NCBI RefSeq assembly: GCF_024125445.1
Contig: NZ_JAMXWM010000001.1
Location: forward strand, 273,469-337,468
Direction of reading: 5' to 3'
Length of the DNA: 64,000 bases
Origin: Sporolactobacillus shoreicorticis
GTDB lineage: Bacteria; Bacillota; Bacilli; Bacillales; Sporolactobacillaceae
Positions 34,408 to 43,218 of this stretch are shown here, piece by piece. How positions within the stretch are numbered: position 1 is the stretch's first letter; the number at the start of each line of letters is the position of its first letter. A program made the translations under genes and the position numbers. Below the pieces are notes generated by a model. It was given only the letters and a program-made list of their open reading frames with translations. It made no database searches and was not told the origin of the DNA.

Positions 34408-35754
34408 ATGAAATCCGCACAGTTAGTTCATGCAGCTTATGAAGATGAGTCAGCAAAGAGCGATATGTATACAAAGTACGAGCAAAAAATTATCAATGAA
34501 GTTGGTTTGAGACGAATTATTGATGTGCCTTCCTTGCAGAAAGTTCAGGATGATCTGGCGAGCATTACCGGATTATCCATGGTCACAGTGGATTCTAAAG
34601 GAATACCAATCACGGAAGAGAGTGGTTTTTCCACATTTTGTGCCGCACGGAGAAAAATCACATCATGTAAGGAGAACTGCTTTTTTTCCGATGCTTATGG
34701 CGGATTAAAAGCGGCGATTTCGAACTCACCTTATGTATACCGATGTCCGGCCGGTTTGGTTGATTGCGCGGTGCCGATTTTTGTAAGCAACCAGCCGCTC
34801 GGCGCCGTGCTTATGGGTCAGGTCCGCTGTCCTGATTCCGGCACGCTTGAAAATGTCGAAAAATTTGTCAAGGAAAAGATCAGTAAAGAGCATTGTGCCG
34901 AATTGATGGAAAAATATGAACAGACCACTATTCTTGAAATAAATAAAATAAAAATGATCGGCAATATGATCTATTTTATTATTAAAGAGATGATGGAACG
35001 GAGGGTCGCTCAACTCGTTCAGGATGAGATAGAGCGAACAAATTTTGAACTTGTTGATGAACTGAGTGAGAAAGAAGCACAGCTAAACAAAATCCGTAAA
35101 AATGAACGCAGGCAGCTGAAAACTGAGCTTGCTCCGCAATTTCTTATGAGCATTATGAATGCAATCAGCAGCCTTTCCATACTTGAAGGAGCGCGGCAAA
35201 CCAATGAATTGGTTTGTCTGTTCTCAAATATGTTGCGATATAATTTCGAAACGAAGGAGAAATTCGTTGCGCTTGATAAAGAATTGGTGAACTTGGATAA
35301 CTATCTAGGTATCCAGCGCATTCGTTTCGCTGATCGATTCGACTATCAGATCGTGAAAAAATGTCAGACCAGAAATAAGAAGGTACCTTATCTCGTATTC
35401 TTTCCTTTTGTTGAAAACGCGATTCTGCATGGCATTCTGCCGGGGAAAAAAAAGGGTAAAGTAGTAGTGACAGTGGAAGATTGTTCAGATCGAAACTATT
35501 TGATCACGATTGAGGATAACGGCAGAGGAATGGATCAAGAGGATGTGGATCGGCTGCTGGGAAACCAAGCGCAAACGAACACAGAGAAGAGTGCGCTTAA
35601 AGGAATCAGCATCTATAACACGAGAAAAAGGCTGGTTGGTTATTTCGGAAAAGAATACGATATAAAGATCCAAAGCCGACGGAATTTCGGTTTTACTGTA
35701 TATTGCCGGATTCCTGCCGTGATCGAGGAGCATGATGGAGATGACGAAGCTTAA
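34408..35754 (+). CDS. PocR-domain LytS-type sensor kinase, phosphoacceptor His replaced by Gln
   Basis: A 448-residue soluble sensor. Residues about 25-180 form a PocR ligand domain (FCAARRKITSCKENCFF, YRCPAGLVDCAVPI, GAVLMGQVRC) with several Cys, the type that senses 1,2-propanediol or related compounds. A coiled linker (about 195-240) follows, then a His_kinase/HATPase pair of the LytS/YesM class. The ATPase boxes are complete (VENAILHG, EDNGRGMD). In the kinase signature the usual PHFL is PQFL: Gln244 (codon CAA at 35137-35139) replaces the phosphoacceptor His. ATG 34408 with GAGGAGG. It overlaps the regulator gene, so they are coupled. Confidence 0.88.
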   Translation: MKSAQLVHAAYEDESAKSDMYTKYEQKIINEVGLRRIIDVPSLQKVQDDLASITGLSMVTVDSKGIPITEESGFSTFCAARRKITSCKENCFFSDAYGGLKAAISNSPYVYRCPAGLVDCAVPIFVSNQPLGAVLMGQVRCPDSGTLENVEKFVKEKISKEHCAELMEKYEQTTILEINKIKMIGNMIYFIIKEMMERRVAQLVQDEIERTNFELVDELSEKEAQLNKIRKNERRQLKTELAPQFLMSIMNAISSLSILEGARQTNELVCLFSNMLRYNFETKEKFVALDKELVNLDNYLGIQRIRFADRFDYQIVKKCQTRNKKVPYLVFFPFVENAILHGILPGKKKGKVVVTVEDCSDRNYLITIEDNGRGMDQEDVDRLLGNQAQTNTEKSALKGISIYNTRKRLVGYFGKEYDIKIQSRRNFGFTVYCRIPAVIEEHDGDDEA

Positions 35755-36757
35755 CGTACTAATTGCCGATTTGGACTATCTCTTCCAACAAGCGCTGAAA
35801 AAGGTTCTCTCCGAAGATCAGCGCTTTACGGTTTTTGAAACAGACGGTGAGCAAAAAGGAGATTTGGTTGATTTATGCAGTCGTTATATGCCTGATATTC
35901 TTTTTACGGATATCTTGGAAAACGGTGAACCGTCGAGTGATCCGGTAAAGAAAGTCTGTCAGGCATTTCCATCAATACGTGTTTATATTTTTACAAATTA
36001 CAGTGAATTTCATTTGATTCAGGAGCTGATGCGGTCGGGTATTGCCGATTATCTGCTACTGCCTTTATCACTCGCCCAGTTGTCGGCGCTGCTGAATGAG
36101 GTTGAAAAAAAGGCGAGTTTCAACACCCTGACGGATAAGATCGCCCTGCTGCTAACAAAACAGAACTTTGAAGAACTTTACCGGAATCTTCCCGTGTTAG
36201 CGAATGAGATTCAACAGTCGTTTAAAAAAGATTCACAGTCGGTGAATCTTCAGCTTGAAAAGGTTATATCAGTCAGTCTGAAGCTGATCCATTGTACCAA
36301 TCCGGAGCAGCAAGCACGCTATCGGCAGAAATTAACATTCAGCAGGGACGTGATTGAGGATGACCTGAAGCTTCAGTTCATGCTGTTTGACTATTTCGAT
36401 GAGTTGTATAAACAGCGTACGATTCAGAAACGGCCGCAGATGTCTCAGGTCTTTCATTACATTGAAAGGACTATTTATCAGGATATTTCGCTTGCCGCGA
36501 CATCAGACGCATGCGGGATCAGTCAAGGGTATTTGAGCCGAGTGATGAAAGAGCAGTACGGATTCGGATTTAATCAGTATATTCAGATGAAGAAAATTCA
36601 GCTGGCGAAACAAGCCTTTTATTTTAATCATGATAAAGTGATTGATGTGGCTTTCCAGCTCTCATACAACGAACCCAGTTATTTCACCAAGGTTTTTAAA
36701 AGAGTCGAGAAGATGTCGCCAAATCAATTCAAGAAAAAGCTCATGGGGAACGGTTAG
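35741..36757 (+). CDS. AraC-family response regulator with degenerate receiver
   Basis: A 338-residue protein. The N-terminal receiver-like domain retains phosphoacceptor Asp57 (LFTDILENG) but has DLD where DDE/DDD is usual, and Leu107 (LLLPLS) instead of the conserved Lys. The middle linker is helical. The C-terminal AraC domain has two HTHs (SLAATSDACGISQGYLSRVMKE and VIDVAFQLSYNEPSYFTKVFKR, residues about 240-330). It probably activates the GRM operon. The start is one of three clustered ATGs (35732, 35735, 35741); 35741 is best spaced from GAGGAG. Its frame overlaps the sensor stop. Confidence 0.88.
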   Translation: MTKLNVLIADLDYLFQQALKKVLSEDQRFTVFETDGEQKGDLVDLCSRYMPDILFTDILENGEPSSDPVKKVCQAFPSIRVYIFTNYSEFHLIQELMRSGIADYLLLPLSLAQLSALLNEVEKKASFNTLTDKIALLLTKQNFEELYRNLPVLANEIQQSFKKDSQSVNLQLEKVISVSLKLIHCTNPEQQARYRQKLTFSRDVIEDDLKLQFMLFDYFDELYKQRTIQKRPQMSQVFHYIERTIYQDISLAATSDACGISQGYLSRVMKEQYGFGFNQYIQMKKIQLAKQAFYFNHDKVIDVAFQLSYNEPSYFTKVFKRVEKMSPNQFKKKLMGNG

Positions 36758-36787
36758 CCAATTTGAGAAAGGGAGGTGGTGATTCCA

Positions 36788-37993
36788 ATGAATGCAACGG
36801 AACGCACGTCGGAATCAGTAACCGAAGGTCACCCGGATAAACTATGTGATCAGATTGCGGACACGATACTCGATGCTTATTTAAGGAAAGATTCACAGGC
36901 TCATGTTGCGATCGAGTGCATGATATCACAAAATTTGCTTGTGATCGCCGGAGAGATCAGATCTTCAGCATCAATAAATTTGGAAGCGCTTGCGAGAGCT
37001 GTTCTCCGTTCTGTCGGCTATAACAGTCGGGAAAAGGGCTTTGATTGTGATAGAAGCCTGATCATTACGAATGTAAACCAGCAGTCAAAGGATATAAGCC
37101 AAGGTGTTGATTGCGCGCTTGAATTTAAGCAGCGGACAACTGCCGACGGTGATTTAAAAATAGGGGCCGGCGATCAGGGAACGGTTTACGGTTATGCGTG
37201 TAACGAAGCCGAAGATTATCTTCCCTTGACGCTTTATCTGGCGCATCGACTGACCAGGAGGCTTGCTGAGGTGAGAAAACAAGGCGTTTTTCCTTTTCTT
37301 CGGCCGGATGGCAAGGCTCAGGTAACCGTTCGCTATGACGAGAATGATCGGCCGGTATCGGTAAAAACAGTCGTTTTATCCGCGCAGCACGATGAAGCAG
37401 TCAGCCGGGAAGAATTAACAGAGAAACTGACTCGTGACGTAATCCAAGCGGTTGTTCCCGCTGAACTGCTCCGGAATTCAGAATTATTGATTAATCCCAC
37501 AGGGCGGTTTGTTATCGGCGGACCCCAGGGCGACACGGGATTAACCGGACGCAAAATTATTATTGACACGTATGGAGGCGTCATTCCCCATGGAGGCGGC
37601 GCATTCTCCGGTAAGGACCCATCAAAGGTTGACCGTTCCGGAGCTTATATGGCCAGATATGCGGCAAAAAATGTAGTTGCGGCCGGCTTGGCGGATCGGT
37701 GTCAGATTGCAGTCTCCTATGCGATTGGTGTCGCGGAACCGGTCTCTGTATCCGTTGAAACATTTGGGACAGAACGTATCCCGCTTCAGGTGCTGCAAGC
37801 AATTGTTCATAAGACGTTTCAGTTCGCGCCGGGTTCTATTATTGAAACGCTTCATCTCAGACGGCCAATCTATCAGAGTACCGCTTGCTATGGGCACTTT
37901 AAATCCGGTTTCGGTTATCCGTGGGAGGAGACCGATCAGGTCGGCTTGCTGGAGCGGTTGAAAAGAGCGGTCGTTCAGGCAATGCAACGCTGA
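36788..37993 (+). CDS. metK: S-adenosylmethionine synthetase in the GRM operon
   Basis: A 401-residue complete MetK making SAM from methionine and ATP. Motifs: SESVTEGHPDKLCDQI, GAGDQGTVYGYA, GGGAFSGKDPSKVDRSGAY. All standard catalytic regions are intact. ATG 36788 has a very strong GGGAGGTGGTGA; GTG 36776 lies within that ribosome site. It sits 30 bases after the AraC regulator and 49 before the PduU-type shell genes, and so shares their transcription. The obvious role is feeding SAM to the activase. It lacks an N-terminal encapsulation-type extension. A second housekeeping metK would be expected elsewhere. Confidence 0.93.
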   Translation: MNATERTSESVTEGHPDKLCDQIADTILDAYLRKDSQAHVAIECMISQNLLVIAGEIRSSASINLEALARAVLRSVGYNSREKGFDCDRSLIITNVNQQSKDISQGVDCALEFKQRTTADGDLKIGAGDQGTVYGYACNEAEDYLPLTLYLAHRLTRRLAEVRKQGVFPFLRPDGKAQVTVRYDENDRPVSVKTVVLSAQHDEAVSREELTEKLTRDVIQAVVPAELLRNSELLINPTGRFVIGGPQGDTGLTGRKIIIDTYGGVIPHGGGAFSGKDPSKVDRSGAYMARYAAKNVVAAGLADRCQIAVSYAIGVAEPVSVSVETFGTERIPLQVLQAIVHKTFQFAPGSIIETLHLRRPIYQSTACYGHFKSGFGYPWEETDQVGLLERLKRAVVQAMQR

Positions 37994-38042
37994 TCAGATA
38001 CCCGCTTTTACCCTTTTGCGACGCTAAAAAGGAGAAGGTTTC

Positions 38043-38396
38043 ATGATGATAAAAAGAGATGAACTGCGTGTAAAGCTTGAAGTGCTGGTGCCGGGGAAAC
38101 AGATTACACTTGCCCAGATCATCGGCAAACCTAATCCGGAGGTCTATGCGAAATTAGGGCTTTCCGAAAAATTCGACTCAATCGGAGTCATGAAGCTCAC
38201 TCCGAAAGAAAGCGCAATTATCGCCGGCGATCTGGCATTGAAGTACGGCCGGGTCGAGATTGCCGCCATAAATCGGCTCAAAGGCACCTTGCTCCTGACC
38301 GGGAAGAATGAGTCGGTTGTCTATGCGGTGAGCCACATTCTGCGGGTCTTTCAAACAGTGCTTGGTTTCGAAGTACCCGAGATCACGCGATCCTAG
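38043..38396 (+). CDS. Circularly permuted BMC-H shell protein, PduU/EutS family, copy 1
   Basis: A 117-residue shell protein with the permuted BMC fold. It has an N-terminal beta-barrel strand region ([16 protein letters not shown]), the core [22 protein letters not shown], and the ending FEVPEITRS typical of EutS/PduU. ATG 38043 or 38046, with AAAGGAGAAGG. It is followed 52 bases later by a paralogue of the same length. Confidence 0.92.
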   Translation: MMIKRDELRVKLEVLVPGKQITLAQIIGKPNPEVYAKLGLSEKFDSIGVMKLTPKESAIIAGDLALKYGRVEIAAINRLKGTLLLTGKNESVVYAVSHILRVFQTVLGFEVPEITRS

Positions 38397-38448
38397 CTGC
38401 ATGTTCCGGGAAGAAAAGAAGAATGCTTATTCGATGGGAAGGATAACA

Positions 38449-38799
38449 ATGGCAGATCGAGAAAAAATTGAACGTGTAATTGAAGAATATGTACCGGGCA
38501 AACAAATAACCATTGCCCATTTAATCGCGAATCCGAATCCGGATATTTATACCAAGCTCGGACTTCCGCCGGAATCAAAGTCAATTGGAATTCTGACCAT
38601 CTCTCCGGATGAAGCGTCGATCATCGCCAGCGACATCGCAATTAAATCAGGTAATGTCGCCATTGGCTTTCTTGATCGGTTCAGCGGCGCAGTTGTGATC
38701 TCAGGAGAAGTATCCTCGGTTGAGTATGCCTTGAGACAAGTAACACAGACGATGCATTCGGTACTTCAGTTTGACGTACCGGAAATTACACGAACGTGA
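38449..38799 (+). CDS. Circularly permuted BMC-H shell protein, PduU/EutS family, copy 2
   Basis: A 116-residue paralogue of the preceding protein: [47 protein letters not shown] and [12 protein letters not shown] 38449 has GGGAAGGATAAC upstream; an earlier in-frame codon at 38362 lies in the previous gene. Two tandem copies may form mixed hexamers or give pores of differing properties. Confidence 0.9.
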   Translation: MADREKIERVIEEYVPGKQITIAHLIANPNPDIYTKLGLPPESKSIGILTISPDEASIIASDIAIKSGNVAIGFLDRFSGAVVISGEVSSVEYALRQVTQTMHSVLQFDVPEITRT

Positions 38800-38810
38800 G
38801 GGTGTTTCTG

Positions 38811-39281
38811 ATGAACAAGGTTATTTTTATAGGAAAAACAGGCTGCGGAAAAACAACATTGACTCAGGCGATGAACGCGATTGACGTGTCCTATCACAAA
38901 ACGCAGCAGGTGATGCTTTTTAACGATTCCATCGACACACCGGGGGAGTTTCTGGAAAGTCAGCTTTTGTTTAATCATCTTGTCAGCGCCGCCGCTGAAG
39001 CGAAAATGATTTGCTTTGTCCAAAGCGCCAAAGCCGAAGATCTGACCAATTTTTTCCCACCATTATTTTCCTCACGGTTTCCAGGAAAACAAATCATTGG
39101 TGTGGTTACCAAAATTGATCTTGCGGGAAGCGATCAAATTGCAAAGGCGGAACAGCTGCTCAGACTTGCGGGCGCCTCACGCATATTCAGAACCTCAGTC
39201 ATGACCGGAACAGGACTTGAAGATCTATTCGGATGGTTCGAAACAGAGGGTATTGGTGTTCAACTTTATAAAAGTGTCTGA
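38811..39281 (+). CDS. EutP/PduV-like small GTPase
   Basis: A 156-residue Ras-like P-loop protein: Walker A GKTGCGKTT (residues 8-16), DTPGEF (switch/Walker B-like), and TKIDLAGSD (guanine specificity). The family may function in compartment positioning, and EutP has been reported as an acetate-kinase-like enzyme; the role here is open. ATG 38811 has GAGGGTG upstream and gives the family-typical MNKVIFIG start. It is the last gene of the locus. I see no strong terminator after it. Confidence 0.88.
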   Translation: MNKVIFIGKTGCGKTTLTQAMNAIDVSYHKTQQVMLFNDSIDTPGEFLESQLLFNHLVSAAAEAKMICFVQSAKAEDLTNFFPPLFSSRFPGKQIIGVVTKIDLAGSDQIAKAEQLLRLAGASRIFRTSVMTGTGLEDLFGWFETEGIGVQLYKSV

Positions 39282-39388
39282 CAGCCAAAGGAGTCAAAAC
39301 GGAGATGCTCTGTCGGATGATTGCAGAGTGAATGGTAAATGGTAAAGGAAGGAACTGATCAAATTATTGTGCCGATTTTTTTAAGTCC

Positions 39389-39426
39389 ATGAGAAAATCA
39401 GCTGCCGAATCGGTCATAGGCAGCTT
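39389..39426 (-). terminator. Terminator overlapping the HD-GYP gene end
   Basis: On the minus strand, stem AGCTGCC with GGCAGCT around a 12-base loop is followed by GATTTTC. It overlaps the original stop codon at 39398. Confidence 0.5.
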
Positions 39427-40401
39427 TAAATGCATCCGCATGTTCGACGAATACGGCTACAAGATTCGGATCGAAATGGGAAGCGCGTTTTTCTTTAATA
39501 ATCTTAAATAAGCCGATTTGTACACGCGCTCGGATCGCAGGGCTTCATAAACATCGGCCAGGGCGACGATTCGTGCGGAAAGGGGGATATTTTCACCTGC
39601 CAGCCCGTCCGGATAACCGGTTCCGTCCCATTTTTCATGGTGAGAACGTGTGAGCTTGATCCCAAGTTTTAGAAATTTATTTCCCGTATACTTTTCTTGC
39701 ACCTGTGCGAGTGTGTTTGCCCCAATGATCGCATGTGTTTTCATCACGTCAAATTCATTGGTTGTCAGTTTACCCGGCTTCAGAAGAATTTGATCCGGTA
39801 TACCGACCTTTCCTATATCGTGCAGAGGACTTGATTTGTATAGGTTATCAATGAACGTGTCGGTGATTACGTTTTTGTATTGAGGCAATTGATGCAGATA
39901 TTCAGCAAGCAGTTTGCACAGTGAAGAAACGCGTTCAACATGAAATCCGGATGTCATATCTCTTGATTCCAGTAATCGCACCAATGAGTAAATCGTAGCA
40001 ATCTGAGATTCATAGAGTTCCTTTTCATTTTTTAGATTTCGGTCGAACTCTCGTTTATAATAATCAGCAAAAAATCCGATGACGAATGCAATGATCACAT
40101 ATAAGGTTAACCGGATCAGCCAATTTTCGATGGGCTGGCTTTGACGCAGGGAGACATCTAAAGGCATGAGGGGTCCGATAAGCAGTGCATTGACAGCAGC
40201 ATGAATGATTCCTTGATACTTGCCATGGGTTGCGGAAACAATGGCGATGGGCAGGTACATAAAATTGGAATAGACATTTGACGTTCCACCTGTAAGATAC
40301 ACAATCAGAGCAACCAGAGAAGATAAAAAGTAGCAGCCGGCCAGAATAAGAGGAGGAATGCATGCAGCATTATGATGTGCCGCTTTTATGTTCGTGTCCA
40401 T
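39398..40401 (-). pseudogene. HD-GYP domain protein with C-terminal frameshift/deletion
   Basis: Membrane-anchored c-di-GMP phosphodiesterase-like protein. About four N-terminal membrane helices lead to a coiled linker and an HD-GYP domain with SSPLHDIGKVGIPD and KWDGTGYPDGL. The open frame stops at 39457 after RSERVYKSAY. The true ending continues in another frame (KIIKEKRASHFDPNLVAVF to AAYDRFGS) and stops at 39398. About a dozen bases plus a frame unit seem lost near 39504-39510, removing the linker between the last two HD-GYP helices. The catalytic core is complete, so partial activity is conceivable. Confidence 0.8.
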
Positions 40402-40745
40402 GGTTATTCTTCCTTTTGTTTTTATTTTAAAGGCGGTTGTATATTTTTTGCTTATTATTCATAATATAGCGAATTTTTTACCAATAGTACAAAATTTGGT
40501 AAAATTTTGAGGAAACGTAACTTTGTTAAGGCTTTGGCAGAGATCAAGCTTTAGCGTGAAATGCTGTCTGAGGGCGGTGCAAGCAGTCTGACTGGTTGAA
40601 GGACAAGCACGGAGCCCTCCTGGAGAATCATCCCAATTTTCCCGGGCAAATTGCTGTAGGATCCTGATTCAAACAAAGCGCAGGCAATGCTTCGAATGAA
40701 AAAAATAGACATGGCTACTTTGAAAAAGGTTCATGGACAATAAGA
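40402..40745. other. Intergenic region upstream of the HD-GYP gene
   Basis: About 340 bases. The part next to 40401 is AT-rich and probably carries the HD-GYP promoter (for example TATTATG-like boxes on the minus strand near 40450-40475). A minus-strand frame of 53 codons (40712-40551) is open but lacks a ribosome site. I do not call it a gene. Confidence 0.35.
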
Positions 40746-40780
40746 AAGTACGCCGCTTTTCGATGAGAAAAGCGGCGCGT
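40746..40780 (-). terminator. Terminator after the fetAB genes
   Basis: A perfect 11-bp stem, CGCCGCTTTTC (40751-40761) with GAAAAGCGGCG (40767-40777), has loop GATGA. It lies 6 bases past the fetB stop. The T-tract on the minus strand (ACTTTCTTATT) is moderate. Confidence 0.75.
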
Positions 40781-40782
40781 CG

Positions 40783-41559
40783 TTAATTTTCACTCCGATC
40801 AACGAGCTGTTTTCTGCTGTTGAAAAATTCATGATAGGCTAAATAACAGGAGATAAATGAAGAAATTGCTGTTGTTGACAGCAGCATAAAGGTGACCATG
40901 ATCTGGTATTTGATTGCTTCTATCGGTGGTATTCCGGCAAGGATGAGTCCGGTCATCATTCCGGGGAGCGATACGATGCCGAGTGTCTTTGCCGAATCAA
41001 TGGTTGGTAGCATCCCGGTTTTTATCGCGTCCCGGATGATTTTTTTGGATGAAAGAAGAATATCCGCACCAAGCGCAAGCTTCGTTTCGATTTCATCTCG
41101 CTTATTTTTGAAATCTGCTGTCATTTGTTTGTAGCATAGCCCGAGTGCAACCATCGAGTTGCTGATGATCATGCCGCCGATCGGGATCATTTGATTGGGT
41201 TCGTATTTGATAATGCCCGTTAAAATTAAAATGAAAAGAGTCACAAGTGTGCCGACGGCAATGGACAGAAAAGAGATCAGCAGACCTCTTTTGATGGCTT
41301 TGCCTCTTTTTGCGGCATTGTAGGAAGCATTAAAGGTCATAAACAGCAGCAAAAGGGTTGTAAATGCCGGATTTTTATAACCAAACACAAAATTCAAGAC
41401 ATAGCCGACGGCGACGAGCTGGATGACCGCCCGGACCACGCTGATGATTGTCTCTTTTTCTAGCTTAAGCTTTTGCCAATAAGAGAAGAAAAGGGTGACG
41501 AAGACAAGTGATGAAGCGATCATCAGGGATGTGACATGAATGGTTGTTGAACCGTTCAT
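40783..41559 (-). CDS. fetB: FetB-type ABC permease (UPF0014, iron export)
   Basis: A 258-residue polytopic membrane protein of the UPF0014/FetB family: about seven helices, SVVRAVIQLVAVGYVL, the conserved MIPIGGMIISNSMVALGL, LALGADILLSSKKIIRDAI, and LPGMMTGLILAGIPPIEAIKYQ. FetAB in E. coli exports iron under oxidative stress; in this organism the metal is inferred. Its start overlaps the fetA stop by 4 bases, and a terminator follows. Confidence 0.9.
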   Translation of the reverse strand: MNGSTTIHVTSLMIASSLVFVTLFFSYWQKLKLEKETIISVVRAVIQLVAVGYVLNFVFGYKNPAFTTLLLLFMTFNASYNAAKRGKAIKRGLLISFLSIAVGTLVTLFILILTGIIKYEPNQMIPIGGMIISNSMVALGLCYKQMTADFKNKRDEIETKLALGADILLSSKKIIRDAIKTGMLPTIDSAKTLGIVSLPGMMTGLILAGIPPIEAIKYQIMVTFMLLSTTAISSFISCYLAYHEFFNSRKQLVDRSEN

Positions 41560-42212
41560 AGGATCGTCTCCAATGCCTGAATTTCGCCATTTTTGATTGT
41601 GAGTACTTTATTGGCATGCCGTTTGCCCTGCTCAGGGTTGTGGGTGATCCACAGAATCGTGGTTCCTTCATTATGGAGTGACGTGACGACATGCTCGACA
41701 ATCGCTGTATTGGCGACATCAAGTGCTGAGGTCACTTCATCAAGCAGCAGAATCTCAGGTGTAAACAATAGACTGCGAATCAGTGCAATCCGCTGTTTTT
41801 CTCCCCCGGACAAATTTTTGATCTCTTTTTCCAGATAATCCGTTGTCATTTGAAACGAAGAAAAAAGTGCTTTTACCCGTGCATCATCGACAGGTAAATT
41901 TCGGATTATATAGGGAAATTCGATGTTGTCACGTACGCGGTCACCGAATAGATAAGGGGTCTGAAAGCAATAAGCGATCTTCTTTCTAAGGTCGGTCGGT
42001 TCAAAATTATCAATGGGTTGTCCATGAAAAAGAAGGGTACCGTCGGTCGGACTGATGAGGTGGCAGCAAAGCCTGAGAAAGGTACTTTTGCCACTTCCTG
42101 ACGGACCCATGATTGACATGAAATCACCGGAATTGATCGATACGGAAATACCTTTTAAAATATCTTCCTCTCTGTTATTGAAAGACACATTTGTAAATTC
42201 TAGCAAGGACAC
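41556..42212 (-). CDS. fetA: FetA-type ABC ATPase
   Basis: A 218-residue ATPase: Walker A GPSGSGKSTFL, Q-loop CFQTPYLFG, signature NLSGGEKQRIALIR, Walker B ILLLDEVTSALD, and H-loop WITHNPEQ. Partner of the downstream FetB permease. The minus-strand ATG at 42212 lies about 95 bases past the cupin gene's stop codon (42308), which is transcribed in the same direction, so a common transcript is possible. Confidence 0.9.
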   Translation of the reverse strand: MSLLEFTNVSFNNREEDILKGISVSINSGDFMSIMGPSGSGKSTFLRLCCHLISPTDGTLLFHGQPIDNFEPTDLRKKIAYCFQTPYLFGDRVRDNIEFPYIIRNLPVDDARVKALFSSFQMTTDYLEKEIKNLSGGEKQRIALIRSLLFTPEILLLDEVTSALDVANTAIVEHVVTSLHNEGTTILWITHNPEQGKRHANKVLTIKNGEIQALETIL

Positions 42213-42307
42213 AGTGACACCGCCATTCCGTTATTTTATGAAAAGTATGGGTTGTCTCTCTAGTTTAACGTTTTTTGGCGATACAAGCATTAATGAGTTT
42301 TGGCTGT

Positions 42308-42889
42308 TTAATCCATGTTGTATCGAATGGTCGGCGACTCCACAAAATAGCGTTCGGCCTCCCCGGCTTCAGCCTTTGTTTGCTGAACAGTACCAAAGGG
42401 GTGCTGCGGCGGTGCATAGATCGAGTACAATTTGATCGGTATATTGCCGATGTTTACTAGATCATGCCATGTTCCTGCAGGAACCATAAAGGCAAAATCA
42501 CGTCCTACCTGCTGCTGAAAATCAAGCCGATCTTTCTGCCTGCCCATCATAACCACCCCCTGGCCCTCCTCAATACGGATAAACTGGTCCAAGTGCGGAT
42601 GGATTTCCAAACCAATATCCTCGCCCGGATTAATGCTCATCAAAGTCACCTGTAAATGTTTACCGGTCCATAATGCGCGGCGATAGGCCTGATTCTGCCT
42701 GGACGCCTGATCAATATTCACCGCAAACGGATTCGGTCCATTATCATTAAAAGTCAGAGTTGAGGATTCGTTAGATTGCCAAGAATCGGTCGATGGCTGA
42801 AAACAATCATCAATTTTCGGTTGTGAATAGGGGTATTCTGAGTATTCTCTAAGGGGATACGGACTCCTAGAATATGGATACGGATACAT
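42308..42889 (-). CDS. Cupin-domain protein
   Basis: A 193-residue protein with an N-terminal Tyr/Pro/Ser-rich segment (residues 1-35, PYPYSRSPYPLREYSEYPYS) and a cupin domain: HPHLDQFIRIEEGQG (metal His) and VPAGTWHDLVN, the second cupin motif. Similar cupins occur as spore-coat or general stress proteins in Bacilli; the Tyr/Pro-rich head is reminiscent of coat-associated proteins (inference). I use ATG 42889, with AAAGGA 9 bases upstream, rather than the earlier ATG 42907, which sits on that ribosome site. Confidence 0.82.
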   Translation of the reverse strand: MYPYPYSRSPYPLREYSEYPYSQPKIDDCFQPSTDSWQSNESSTLTFNDNGPNPFAVNIDQASRQNQAYRRALWTGKHLQVTLMSINPGEDIGLEIHPHLDQFIRIEEGQGVVMMGRQKDRLDFQQQVGRDFAFMVPAGTWHDLVNIGNIPIKLYSIYAPPQHPFGTVQQTKAEAGEAERYFVESPTIRYNMD

Positions 42890-43218
42890 AAGGGTCAATC
42901 CTTTCATAGGTCAAGATCATCATAATGTATGTATGTGATATGCGGGTTGTGTCTATTGATAAAAAGCAATTCTTTGAATTCGAATCGAGTATCGTATCAT
43001 GGTTATTAATGTCTAATAATGAGTAAGTAAATGAAAAATGGATAAACAGGGAAATGCCTTTGTGCAAGGAATAAGCAAAAAAAAGAATTCTATAAATATA
43101 CTGAAAATAGTTATTGAGACTCTAGTTTTTCATTTCTCCCAAGTTTATGGTAGAGGCATGGTTGGCAGTATCTTGCATTCTTTTCAAATCGATCAAATAA
43201 TGGTTGGGAGGAAGCATC
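42890..43218. other. Divergent promoter region between cupin and peptidase genes
   Basis: About 330 AT-rich bases. They must hold both promoters. Several TATAAT-like hexamers occur (for example around 43090-43100), but I cannot assign one with confidence. No RNA element or palindrome seen. Confidence 0.3.

Noticed and set aside
39282..39397. Terminator of the GRM operon
   Set aside because: There is a T-run at 39376-39382 but no stable stem directly before it; the only good hairpin nearby reads on the minus strand.
40551..40712. 53-codon minus-strand open frame
   Set aside because: Starts with ATG and has fair composition (contains SNLPGKIGMILQEGSVLVL), but has no ribosome site and no recognisable relative. 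Left as unproven.
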